DNA of 64,000 nt. It comes from Peribolospora baueri. Taxonomy: Eukaryota > Basidiomycota > Peribolosporomycetes > Peribolosporales > Peribolosporaceae. The stretch's first letter is position 1; each line of letters begins with the position of its first letter. This document shows, piece after piece, positions 11,901 to 22,144 of the stretch. A program made the translations under genes and the position numbers. The stretch lies in the NCBI GenBank assembly GCA_029717555.1, contig JAMDHS010000094.1:1-64000 (forward strand), written 5' to 3'. Under the pieces are notes generated by a model. It searched no databases. It saw only the letters and a list, made by a program, of their open reading frames with translations, and had not been told where the DNA came from.

Positions 11901-13074
11901 CGGCCTCTCCTCCTTCGGCTTTTTCTGCCTCTCCGTTCCCAAGCTGGCAAAGAAGTCTCCGTCCGCATCCTGACTCGCCCTTCCGCCTTCCCCTCGAGAG
12001 GAAGAAAAGGCATCGGTAGGCAGGAGAGGTCGCGAATGTCGGAAGTCCACTTTGCCGGCGAGCGTGCGACGGCCACCGCCCGGTCCGGTGACCTCGTCGC
12101 TGTCGTAGCCTTCCGCCATTTTTCCCCGTCCCACATTATCAATATCATCGTCTCCAATCGGTTCTACGGGTTCGACATCCGGCTCCGACTCCTGTGCACC
12201 TGGTCCCATGCGCACGCCCTCTCTGCCGAGATCAGCGTGCCTCCTCACTTCTCCTTGCCGCGCCGGCTCGTCAGCTGTGGAGGTAGAAGAGAAAGAATCG
12301 ACGAGCATCCAGTCGTCTCGCTTGAGCTGCGTGAAGGCGGCTGGATCACCAGGCAGTCCTGGGAGGACTGAGGAGGACGGCGCATGGGAGGTCAAAGAGA
12401 GCGACGCGGAGGTGGGGATTAAGGTAGTGGGATCGGGCTGCGAAGAGAAGAGAGAGAGAGGCGAGTCAGGAGCAAGACTTAGGAGCAAAGATGCTACCCT
12501 ACCATGACTGGGTTGCGCAATACAGCATGAAAGATGGACGCACCTCCTCTCCACCACCCACGACTTCCGCTCCCGTCCTCTCGCCGGCAGAGTCGTCCAG
12601 CACCCTAGGCATCGCCTCTCCATCATCATCCACCACCTCCAGTCCTTTCCTCCTCTCCTTCTCCTTCTCTCTGTTCTTCCGTTCCCTCCTCCTCTCTTCG
12701 CGATCAGCGGATGTGGAGCGAGACCTTGCCGGCGAGCGGCGTCGATGCTGGCGGCGGTCATCGTCGCCGTCGCGGTCATGACGCCGGTGAGAGTGGCGGT
12801 GACGATGGCGAGAATGGTCATCTCGGTCCTCACCGTCCTTGTGCCTATGCCTTCTCTCTCTCCTCTCCCCCTTCTCCCTGTCCCTAGAGAGGGAACGGTG
12901 TCGATGAGAGGAGCGCTCATGCCCATCATCGTCTTCCTGCCGCGAAGACCCGTGATGGTCACGGTCACGGTCACGGTCATGTTTGTGACTGCGGTGGTGG
13001 CGGTGGGAGGAGCGTTCCTCCCTCCGTTCCCTGTCGTCGTGTCGAGAAGACGCCGATACGCCCTCTGGTGCCAT
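8938..13074 (-). CDS. CWF19: CWF19-like spliceosome-associated protein (CWF19L2 type)
   Basis: CwfJ-family protein associated with late spliceosomes and intron-lariat turnover. The start at 13074 opens an Arg/His/Asp/Ser-rich N-terminus resembling RS-type splicing factors (residues 1-140). Then come SSVLPGLPGDPAAF, a conserved DFFASLGTERQKKP and ISSMELNKQLVEGKKLEDYE, the family block PGSSWRMAKLRRVYE with GRPVEDVALERYGSLEAF, a long Ser/Gly-rich linker, and FGGGSADQKNINAEMARRI. The C-terminal half has CSFCWQDE (Cys ligands), the HIT-like CwfJ domain GHCLIVPMQHHLSMLEADD, HTYIEAVPVPWDLFQDLPAYF, SMVPNLPYFMVQFDY, GYGHVIEG and RFRKQYDRFDWTRL, then TGA at 8938. About eight introns. It shares a roughly 590-bp divergent region with the plus-strand gene at 13663. 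Confidence 0.92.
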
Positions 13075-13662
13075 GGCTGTCGTGTTCCTTCAGTTGTGAT
13101 TATCGCCTCGTCGGGCTGGAAGTCGATGCTCGATCAAATGACGGGTCACGTGAACAACAGAGAGGCGTGACGTAATTATCCGACCTGCCGCAGGTCTAGG
13201 GTTACAGCTCCTTTCCCCGTACACCGCTCCCATCCGGAGGGGCGGAGGATAGACGGCGGGTCAGGGTGCGTGCAGCGGAGAGGTCTCCTTCGTCTTGACT
13301 ACCATCTAACCCTCGACTTTGTCGTCTTCATCGCTGCCCTCCTGCTCGCATCCCTTTCTTTGCTCAGCTCTGCTCGGATTGTATCATTGTCCTCGAAGGA
13401 AGATCTTCGATTTGTATGCCGGCCGGGCCGCATCCCATCTCTCTCATTCTTGTACTCTTGTATCTTGCTCGTTCCCACCCTTTCATCTCATCGCCCGCCC
13501 CGCGCCTTTGACCTTGACGGGGAGACCAGACGCAGCTGGTAGACGGTCTAGGTAGGCCATCGAATCCAGCCGGCAACGACCAGACGATCCCCCTGTCTCC
13601 ATCTCTGCCCTCCGCCACGACCCGCGCGTTCTCCGGCCTCGTCCGCCGTCCATCTCGTCACC
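13075..13662. promoter_or_regulatory. Divergent intergenic region, CWF19 and the 13663 gene
   Basis: About 590 bp between two start codons pointing away from each other, so it must hold both promoters. It is CT-rich close to the plus-strand start. I see no clear TATA box or repeated element. Confidence 0.5.
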
Positions 13663-15716
13663 ATGCGCATGTCCCCTTCCCTTCTGGCCCTCGCCCCTCT
13701 TGCCGGGCCACGACCACCCTCTCCAGCCGCACATCTCTTTCTTTCTTCCGCCTCCATATTTCCACTTCCCTCCATCTCCCACCTCTCAACCCAAGCAAGT
13801 CGCCTCTGGCACGGAGCGCTCTCACAACTTTCCCCGTCCTTTCTGCCTCCCACACGGCTTCACTTCTCTTCGTCTACCGGCGCTTCTTCTCCCCCGCTTC
13901 TTGCTCCGGACGTTCAGGATCTGGACGAAAGCGGCGAGGAGTACATCCTGAACGGAGAGCTCATCTTCAACCCCATCGCTGCGTTCTCCGACTCGACCGC
14001 ATCTGCTGTCACCATCCCAGCGTCCAGCAAGGCTGACGAGGAAGACGACGGATGGGTTCCCTTCATTCGGGCATGGCTGACCGAGTACCTCGAGGGGCAG
14101 CAGAGTAAGGTGGAAGGAGACGGGGAGGGAGAGGAGAGTCTTCCGGGGATGGGAGATGCGGGGCTACCCGGTTGGGTGGACCCCAGAGAGCGAGGCGGAA
14201 AGATGCTTGACGTGAGTTCATTTCGGCGTGTGACTTACGCAGACTGCCATCCGAGGACTGTACTAGGACTATCACCGAACCTCGGCCTGGCCTGACGATT
14301 CGCTTCACCACCCCGCTTCTCTGCCATTACGCGACCACCGCCATTACTCTTGCCTGATGCATGCAGGTCGTCGCTCCAGGTAAAGGCGAGCCTCTGAACG
14401 TGATCATCTCGGGTCATTCGGATCCTTCCGTGCTTTCAGAGGCGGGGCTTAGGAACTACGTTCGGTAAGCTTCTTTCTTCCCGTCCGACTTTCCCATTCA
14501 TTCTGCTTCCCTGGCTCCAGCTCCTTATTCCGATCGCTCACAACATAACCGTTTGGCTGCTCATTCTCACAGTGCCATCGGCTTTTCCTTCGAATGTCTC
14601 AACCTCCACCGCGGCAAGAGACAGACCGCCGACCTTGGAGACGGGTTCGGGCCGAGGGATGAGCAGTTCCTGTATCGTCAGACTCACTTCCCTGGCGCTC
14701 CTGGACGGTGGGTGGGCAGCTGCTGGGAGAGCTTGTAGTGAGTATGCTCGACCCTTTCCAAGGGGGTGATTGGTGAGAACGTTGGCCAGACACTGTCTTT
14801 GTTGTGATGCTGAGACGTACGTCGCTTGATCTGCTTTGATTGTACGCAGCGGTGGCAACCATTTCCGAGGTGAGCTCCTCTTGTTCAGCGAGCCCCTTCG
14901 AGGAGGGAGAGGTGAACAGTTTCAACTACTTGTCCGCACATTTCACTCATCCATGGAAACGTTTACGTTCCACGACTGTAGCATGGAAGCAGAATGGCAC
15001 GGAAGCCAATACGGGCGCATGGTTCCTTGCGTGCGTATCTTCTATTCATTTCTCGAGGAAGAGTTTGTAAGGCTCGACATGCGTCGTCGTCATGTCCCTG
15101 TTTTTTGTCTTACCTTTATCGTATCATCTTTGTCTCGTGCGACCTTTGTTGGACAGCGTCTCGAAAGAAGAGGTCAGTCCCGCATCTGCTCTCTCTGGCT
15201 CTTGTGCGCTTTCGCCCGCCTGTCTGCTGTTACGCTAGGCGGAGCCCGGCTAGCCTTACTGATTTGGCCATGTTTCCCTTTTATTCTGCTCCATTCATAC
15301 TCGTTTTGGATGCAATTACAGTATTTGGGAAAGAGCCACATGATCGTGGACGATGGGTATAACATTGGTCGGTAAGTGTAACGGTTCCTAGGATTCCTCT
15401 TTTTTTCTCACTCTTTTGTGGGAGGGTGGTCTAACTCTTGGTGTGTCTGCATCCTACCAGCGACCTCCTGGTAGCTGCGGCGCTCCGGGGCGGGAAATGG
15501 AAGGCTTGGAGGTGGACGGCGGAGGTGGAATGGGTGGACGGCCTGATCATGCCAGGCAAGCACGGCATCAACCATGGCATTGAGCAGGACGGATTGGTGG
15601 CTGTACTGACCGTTGACAGGAGCATCAGCTTGCCCTGGGGGCGGGTATTGGAGGAGGGGACGAGTATGTGGGGAAGGTTGAAGGAGTGGGCGAAGGCATG
15701 CGGCCCTTGGAGGTGA
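13663..15716 (+). CDS. Conserved fungal protein of unknown function, eight exons with two microexons
   Basis: Not assigned to a named family. Exons 13663..14211, 14367..14464, 14573..14737, 14850..14869, 14982..15030, 15157..15172, 15322..15371 and 15461..15716 join without a frame error to 400 residues. Exons 4 and 6 are only 20 and 16 nt. The N-terminal 60 or so residues are Ser/Pro/Leu-rich with Arg and could be a signal or mitochondrial leader. The spliced core is highly structured: PLNVIISGHSDPSVLSE, AIGFSFECLNLHRG, GRWVGSCWESLYGGNHFRA, WKQNGTEANTGAWFLAVSKE, then MIVDDGYNIGRD and a C-terminal domain with VEWVDGLIMPGKHGINHGIE and GLVAVLTVDR. Restoration of these motifs across the microexons is the main evidence for the model. 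I have an impression of similar uncharacterised basidiomycete proteins, but cannot name one. Confidence 0.8.
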
Positions 15717-16407
15717 TCCCCTTCCCAGTTCTGCCCGATGAGATTCGGTACAAGTGTGCTGGAAGTCCATTCGTCTCCAGCTTCACCTCCGTGTTTGAAT
15801 GCTTCCAAACGCGTCCTCTCCACCTTCTTCCCGTGGACCTCTTCGGAATCGCCCTTCCTTCTTTTCCCCGCTACCTTGCTTCGTTTGATATCGACATGCG
15901 GTTTGATATCCCGTTCCATTCGTGTCGTTTCATCGCGCCTCCCATCGCTACATTGGCTCGTCAGCTCCTTCGATCGCATAAGGTGCACCAGTATCTATCT
16001 TTATGTATAGGAATTACCCAGCTGGACTGTCTTCATTTCATTTCACTTCTTCCCATCATCCTTGCCATCGAAGATTGGACGTGGAAAGAGCTCTAGCCGC
16101 CATCGAATCGAATCGCTCCACCTGCCGCAGCCGCTGATAAGCCCAATCGGGGCCAGCGCCGGGTCGTCTTCTTCTGGGCCAGTGGCGAGCAGATGATGTG
16201 GTGCTCCGTCCTCACTCTCTTCTCTGTCTTCCCCTTTCTTCGTCCACTCTCTTCTTAGCCGCCGAGTCGCTTATATCGACTTCCGCCTTCGAGCTCACCC
16301 GGAGTATAATCACCTGTCCCGAGAACCTCGCTCCGACCACCAAGGCACGTTCTGGTCAACTATCTCTCAGTCTTCCGCCAGTCACATCGTCTCCGTCATC
16401 GCCCAAC
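15717..16407. other. Intergenic between two plus-strand genes
   Basis: About 690 bp containing the 3' flank of the upstream gene and the CT-rich leader of the next one. No further gene seen. Confidence 0.5.
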
Positions 16408-18282
16408 ATGAGACTCAGCCTCGACGCTCTCTTCGCCGCGTTTCTAGTCTTCACCTCCGAAGTCGTCCGCGCGCAATACTTGTGTGAGTACACCTCCCTG
16501 CTCCTTCCTCCTTCATCCCAACCTCCGCTGTGTGCCTTGTGCCGTGCGCTCATCCTCGCCCCGTCGTCAACGACGGTCTACAGCTGCAGGATGGAAACCA
16601 GGACAGCCGGCACCTCGCTACATCCCCCCCTCCGGCGAGCGCATAGCCGTTCCTGCCGATTTCTTTCGAGCGAACGCAGTACCGCCGACGGTGCAGGAAA
16701 ACGGCGATGGCGTCTTGCAGAAGCCTAAGGGCTTACAGCAGCGCGCGATGAGGGTGTGTGTCGTGCTTCTTTGCTCACTCAAGATCGTCCCCTTCTTCCT
16801 ATTGCTTCCATCACTTGTACACATGGCCTGACACCCCTTCGCCGATTTGACTTGGACACGTCCGTCATCCTTCGCCATTTCAGTGGGTTATGGCGAACAT
16901 CCACAGGATGAACGCCAGCGACATCGCCCAAGCTGAGGCCCTGAAGGAAGCGGAGGAGAACCCGGTGTTCCACCCGGCTCTCGAGATCTTGTCGGACGAC
17001 CCAGGGAGGGGCACGATGGTGGAGAGGTTGCTCGATTTTGACGGACCTGCCGAGAGGTGGGACGATGTGGAGAAGGAGGAGAGGAGGTGGCTCGTGCTCG
17101 TGTGAGCGTCTCCGCCGGGCTCGTCGAAGATTTCGTCCCGTCGCTCGTGCCTGTACTGACTGGGCTTTTGTCAATCACAGCTCCGCGCCGCAGGACAAGA
17201 AGTCGATGTCGATAGACCAACTTCTGAACGACACCCTCAGCCTCATCAGACCAGTCGACCTTACGGAAGTAGAGGAGGCGGACGGCGTCAGCGAACAACC
17301 GTTGTTCGATGACGAAGAGGAGCCTCTGGGAGGCTCCTCTTCCGATGATGGCCGAGATCCCGCCACGTCGGCGCTGAAGAGGAAGAGAGGCAAGAGCTTG
17401 AAAGGGTGGAGGTTCGGGAGGGTGAACTACTTCGACGAGAGTAGGCTCACTACGATGTGGGGGGTTTGGAGGTGAGTCGACCGGCCTCGAGGAGATGCAG
17501 TATGACAACGCTTGATAGAAAGCTTATCGTGCGAGGAAGCTGATTCGACGCTTCTGAATTTCTCCCGTCCTCGGTCATTCAACAGAGTGCCCATGTTCAT
17601 CTTCATCACGCCTCCAACCACTCCCACGGCTTCCTTTACGTTCACCCCGGATCACCTCTTTTCCTCGTCCTCCGAAGGCCCAACGCCAGTCAAGCAAAAG
17701 CCGTATAACATGCGCTTTTTTCACGGTTGGAGCTTCAGTAAGCAGACTCCAGAGAAGATGCGCAACTTTTTGGCCGACGAGAGCAATTGGCAATGGAAGA
17801 ACGTTTGGGAAAGCGAGTGGGCGCCCGGGGGGAAGAGGTGAGAGCGCTGGCTTTCCGGTCACTTTGCGTTCTGATCCGTTTCGTTTTGAAGGGAAACGGG
17901 ATCGCAATCGGACTTCGTGTGCGACGCCAGCTGACCTGTCGACCCGTTTGGTTCCTTATCTCCCCGCAGAGCGCGCATCATGGATCATATTGCAGACTTC
18001 ATGGCTCTATACGCGCGCGTAATGGACAAGGTCCCTCCGATTGTTTTCATGATCCTCACGGGCGCCGTCTCCTCTCAGATCATCTCTTTCATGCACCGAG
18101 GGGACGACGCCATGAAGGCAAAAGAGAAGGAGAAGAGGCAGGCGAGGTTGGGGGAGGAGAGGCGGGAGGTATTGGAGAGGAGACGGGAAGAGGTCAGGAA
18201 GTCTTTGAAGCCTACCGTCATCGTCGATGATAAGAAGTCGGGAGGGGACGGGGCGGCGAAGCAGAGAAAGGCAAAAAGGTAA
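16408..18282 (+). CDS. Predicted secretory-pathway single-pass membrane protein, function unknown
   Basis: Not recognised. Exons 16408..16483, 16584..16753, 16884..17101, 17181..17471, 17586..17837 and 17970..18282 join to 439 residues. The start follows CCAAC and opens a clear signal peptide (MRLSLDALFAAFLVFTSEVV, then RAQY). The middle is acidic (PLFDDEEEPLGG) with a basic patch KRKRGKSLKGWRFGRVNYFD. A compact aromatic region follows (MRFFHGWSFSKQTPEKMRNF, then ESNWQWKNVWESEW). Near the C-terminus is one membrane segment (PPIVFMILTGAVSSQIISFM) followed by a long charged helix rich in Lys, Glu and Arg that would face the cytosol. This suggests a type I protein of ER or another endomembrane with a charged tail; no enzyme motif is visible. 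Confidence 0.75.
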
Positions 18283-19555
18283 CCCCGTTTGTTATCCGCT
18301 CGGTCAGGAGGCTGAGGGGGCCGGCGTCAAGTTTTCTTTATTTGGGTCGCCCAGCTACGGTCAATGCGTTGCTATACCGAATCAATAATGATTGCGCGTA
18401 CTCGAAGGTGGACGACGGGTGTATTTCAAAGTTCGAGACTGTCCGACTGACGTCGTGGACTAGCATCAGGGAGGGCCTGACGAAAGGGAATTGGAGTGCC
18501 ACCACGACTTGGACCCTAATCGGCGAGCGAGTGAAGGGTCCAAACTAAAGACCACCTCGTCCAACTTTCTCTTCTCTAACTTAGAAAGCGAGGTTAGCCG
18601 AGCCCAGCCAACTAAAATGGAGGAAAATAGCTCTTGTAAACAGGCCTCGCTTGGCCGAACAGACGCAGTCGATGGGCACGCCAGGCGGTCAACGGTAACG
18701 TTCGGCCAGCGAGGTCAGCCTCACGACTACACGCGGCTCTTGTCGCAACCCATACTGCGTTCACAGGATCAGCCTCGTGAAAGAGGTTCAGAGGGGAGGA
18801 AAGATCGGTTTTCATTTGGATTGCGTAGATTTGGCAGGGTCGGGAGCAAGGATGACAAGACAACTGGAGGTCATCCCCGCGCAACTGTGGTCATCCGCCT
18901 TCAGGCATATCGGAGAGGACGGCGTCGTGCGATTCAGACCCATCAATACAGACGTTCGTAGACAGAAGCACGTAAGGATTGAAATAAGTGAAGAGGCGAT
19001 CCGAAGTCGGCTGGCCAAGTTGACCGGGGCAATGGTGCAGCTCAATCCCAGTTGCCAGCCTTGTGCATGGCGCTCCGGCGAGCACGTCTCAGCATTTGTG
19101 CGAGTGCTTGGGAACACCGGACTCGGGCCGGAGATTAGATTAGATCTTTCGGCCGAGTGCAGATCTCATCTCCCCACGGCAGGTTGCTGCGGCCACTCTG
19201 TCCGCGACTGGCTGTCATGTAGACGGCGACCATGCTGAGGAGACACATCGTGGCGTGAACGGCGAGAAGGTAACTTTGGCATCCATTGTTTCAGTAGTAA
19301 CCCACAGACAATGACGATGACGGGAGCCATTTGAACCTATTCCTAGCCTCACCGCCGACCTAGACACGGGGTGAGCAGCTGGCTGCGTCGGCCCTGCTGC
19401 AGCTAAGGAATGGGGCGCCGGAGGGGCCCCCACATCGGCATACATGAACGGCCACCTCGCCCTCGCCCTCGCCTCCTCTCCTCCCCCTCCTCTTTCTTTC
19501 ACCTTATTCCTTTCACCCCTGCACCGCTTTCAGACGAAGACAGCGATACCTCGAG
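18283..19555. other. Intergenic, no gene recognised
   Basis: About 1.27 kb. Open frames of 100-160 codons exist on both strands but show no domain, signal or splice pattern that I can support. The stretch just upstream of the decayed oxidoreductase may include its former promoter. Confidence 0.5.
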
Positions 19556-20170
19556 ATGTCCTCAGCGTGTGCCGTCCCGCAACGGACGCCGTCCACGCTC
19601 GCTGTGCCTCGCTATCCGATCACGCTCGTCATAGTCGGTGCAGGCCAGCGCGGCCAAGTCTACGCCTCATTCGCCCTCTCCTCCGACGTCCTGCCTGCCG
19701 TGTCGTCGCAGTAGCTGAACCTTTGCCAAGACGTCGGAGAAAAATTGCTGAAGAGCATGGAGTAAGGCCCGAGTGGGTCGTCGCCGATTGGAAGAAGTTG
19801 GTGGAAGAGAAGGGCCGGCTCGCGAATGCTGTCGTTGTTTCAGTCTTGGTGAGTCGGTGTGACGTTGCCTCTTTCCTCCAAATTGGATTCCTGCATCGCT
19901 AGAGGTGGAGTTTCAGCGATCCACGGCGTTGACTGACGCCGACCGAATACGTTTTCCTTTCGGCTGGGTCTGGCTTCTTCTATATCCTCGCACGCTCGCC
20001 TACTGTCCCAGGATCACCTGCACGTCGAGGTGGTGACGGCCTTTGCAAAGCAAGGCTATCACATCCTCTGCGAGAATCCTATGGCGACGAGGGCAAAGAT
20101 GGCTGGGACAGACAGACAACTCTCCCGTCTTCCCAGCCTTCCCAAACCACATCACACTCCACAACTATGA
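19556..20170 (+). pseudogene. Decayed Gfo/Idh/MocA-type oxidoreductase, N-terminal part only
   Basis: The Rossmann start of a Gfo/Idh/MocA dehydrogenase is clear: ITLVIVGAGQRGQVYASFAL (NAD-binding GxGxxG), then VVAVAEPLPRRRRKIAEEHG, WVVADWKKL, LANAVVVSVL and, after an intron at 19849..20011, DHLHVEVVTAFAKQGYHIL followed by CENPMAT, where the family has CEKPMA. Signs of decay: the first and second blocks lie in different frames near 19690-19705 with no intron long enough to join them; the motif Lys (CEKP) is Asn; and the frame ends about 30 codons after it, so the substrate-binding C-terminal domain, some 250 residues, is missing. A sequencing error could explain the frame change but not the missing half. 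Confidence 0.75.
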
Positions 20171-20536
20171 CCCGCTCCATAAAGGTGAGAACGCAGAGCC
20201 CGAGAGAGCGCAATTATGCGGCCCACTGTTATATATATACATGGAATGGAATGTAAACAGGAACGCAAAAGTTGGAGGGGTATGCGAGTGAGCGCAAGGG
20301 TGGATATGGAGGGGGGGTGAGATTGGAGGAGGGGCGGGGCATCCGAACGAGCCTAGACGAGCGGTGCACAAGTCGAGACGGAATGGTGACAGAGAAGAGA
20401 ATCATTGAACCGGGGAAGGGGTTGGGAAACAAGTCGAGGGGACGAGAAGGACGCCACGGAAAAGCGAGTCGCCAGGCCTCGCTGCTACCCGCAACCTCCT
20501 ACGCCTAGCTTTCGAGCTCAGAAATCACCGCCCACG
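20171..20536. other. Intergenic, between pseudogene and WW gene
   Basis: About 365 bp; purine-rich on the plus strand, no gene recognised. It follows the end of the broken oxidoreductase and is the 3' flank of the WW-domain gene. Confidence 0.5.
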
Positions 20537-21742
20537 TTACCAGTCTCCCCCGCCGAAATCGTCGCCGTTGTCTGTTGAGGGAGAAAGGATGGAACAGAGC
20601 GGGAGCGAGCATGGTTGAGCGATCGGTTCAGTTCGGTCGATGAGGATTTCGAACGGCCACTTTTCGTGCGGTGATGAGGGAAAGGGTGAGGCAAAAAGAG
20701 GAGGGGCGACTCACCGAAACCTTGGTCGTAGCCCTGATCGTAGCCTTGGTCATAGCCACGGTCTTCGCCTTGGTCGTAGCCTTGGTCATAGCCACGGTCT
20801 TCGCCTTGGTTGTAGCCTTGGTCATAGCCACGGTCTTCGCCTTGGTTGTAGCCTTGGTCGTAGGCCTGCTCCTCGATGCGCTCGTCATGGTGACCTGCGG
20901 CGTGATTGGTGCGGGGGGCGAGGTTAAGAGTAGTGAGCAAACCGAATGCTCATGGCTGTCGCTTAGGGTGCATACGCCAGCCAATCCAGACGAGACAGAC
21001 GTCGGCGCGATGCGACGTGCTGTGGACCGGATGAAAAAGGCAAGCATGCGGACGACTCACTGATAGCTTCCTCCAACAATACGCCTCCGAGGAGGCCAGC
21101 GCCGGCGCCGGCCAAGAGGCCCGTGCCCGCACCGAAACCATGTTTCTTCTGGGGCTGGGCCGCCTGCTGAGGGTAGCCGTACGGGGCGGGCGGCGGAGGA
21201 GCCTGGGCGTAGTAGGACTGAGCGGGAGGGCCGTACGGCTGCTGGGGCGGGGAGGCATAGCCGCCGTAGGGCTGGGCGGGAGGGGGTGGGGACATGTACT
21301 GGCCCGACCCGTGGGAGGAGTGATTGAAGATGCCCCTGTTCTCCTCCTCCGGGTGTGTCCAGGTGGACCGGGGAGGGTTGCCGCGCGTGTCGACGTAGAA
21401 GTGGCGGTTGTAGCTGCGACGAGGGAAGGGGAGCGAGTTAGAGAAAAGGGAATGGTCGGGAGACTTCGCACACGTATCCATCTCAGCACACCTTCCCACT
21501 CACTTGCTATCCCACTGCTTCACCCAGCCTTGAGGGAGAGGCCGCTCGCCAGATCCGCCGGGGGCGCCCTGATACGGCTGCTGAGGGGGAGCAGGGTAAG
21601 CGTAGCCGGACTGCGCCTGCGGAGGGGGACTAGCGTAAGCGTAGTCGGACTGTGCCTGCGGAGGTCTATAGGGCGAGCCGCCTTGGTAGGGGGGCGGATG
21701 GGGACCGTTGAGTTCCTGCTTGAGCTTGTCGAAGAGGCCCAT
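20537..21742 (-). CDS. WW-domain protein with Pro/Tyr/Gln linker and GYDQ repeat tail
   Basis: Exons 21504..21742, 21061..21413, 20715..20894 and 20537..20571 give 268 residues starting MGLFDKLKQELNG and ending in TAA. One WW domain spans residues of about 70-105 with both signature tryptophans (LPQGWVKQWDSKYNRHFYVD, then PPRSTWTHP), split by intron 1. Around it are Pro/Tyr/Gln/Ala-rich repeats (AYASPPPQAQSGYAYPAPP). A Gly/Ala-rich hydrophobic patch (GAGTGLLAGAGAGLLGGVL) resembles glycine-zipper stretches of cell-surface or membrane-associated proteins. The third exon encodes a repeat of GYDQGYNQGEDR-like units. WW domains bind Pro-rich ligands and the linker could bind such domains itself. 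Cellular role unknown; similar WW plus glycine-zipper proteins occur in other fungi. Confidence 0.82.
20722..20866 (-). repeat. 36-bp coding minisatellite encoding GYDQGY[N/D]QGEDR
   Basis: About four near-identical 36-bp units, in frame within exon 3 of the WW gene. Because the unit is a multiple of three, copy number can vary without breaking the frame. Confidence 0.85.
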
Positions 21743-22144
21743 GGTGGGTGAGGAGATGATGGGGTATGTGGGTGGGGCGGCGAGAGGGAAAGAAAGGGGA
21801 TGGTGGATGGAAAGAGGAAGCGATGGAACGGATCTGTCGTTCTTGAACGCTTGTTTGAAAGACGATGGGCTTTCCCAACAGACAGACCAAGGCGGTGCTG
21901 TCTTTGTCTTGTCTTGGGTGTACGGACGATGAGGACGAGGAGGACGCCGACGGTGACGACGACGGGACCGGAATGGGCAATGCCGGGACGGCATTGCCAC
22001 GCGACAGCGGCCCAAAAATGGTTCACCACCACCTCGCACAGCCGCGTCGTTATCACAGAATCCATTGCACAAGGCCGAAATAACTAGCGAGCCATGACGC
22101 TCGTCTTCCCACCTCTCACCGCCTCCCCCACCGTCGCACGCTCG
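21743..22144. promoter_or_regulatory. Upstream region of the WW gene, downstream of PRMT5
   Basis: About 400 bp between the WW start codon and the PRMT5 stop. On the minus strand it is rich in CCT/TTC tracts just before the ATG, like other promoters in this window. No other gene seen. Confidence 0.45.

Noticed and set aside
11796-12980. 394-codon minus-strand frame beginning with Thr/Val repeats
   Set aside because: Its first part is a shadow of the CWF19 Arg/His-rich exon in another frame; only its later part is a true CWF19 exon.
18491-18961. 156-codon plus-strand frame
   Set aside because: Arg-rich by composition, no domain and no splice-consistent extension.
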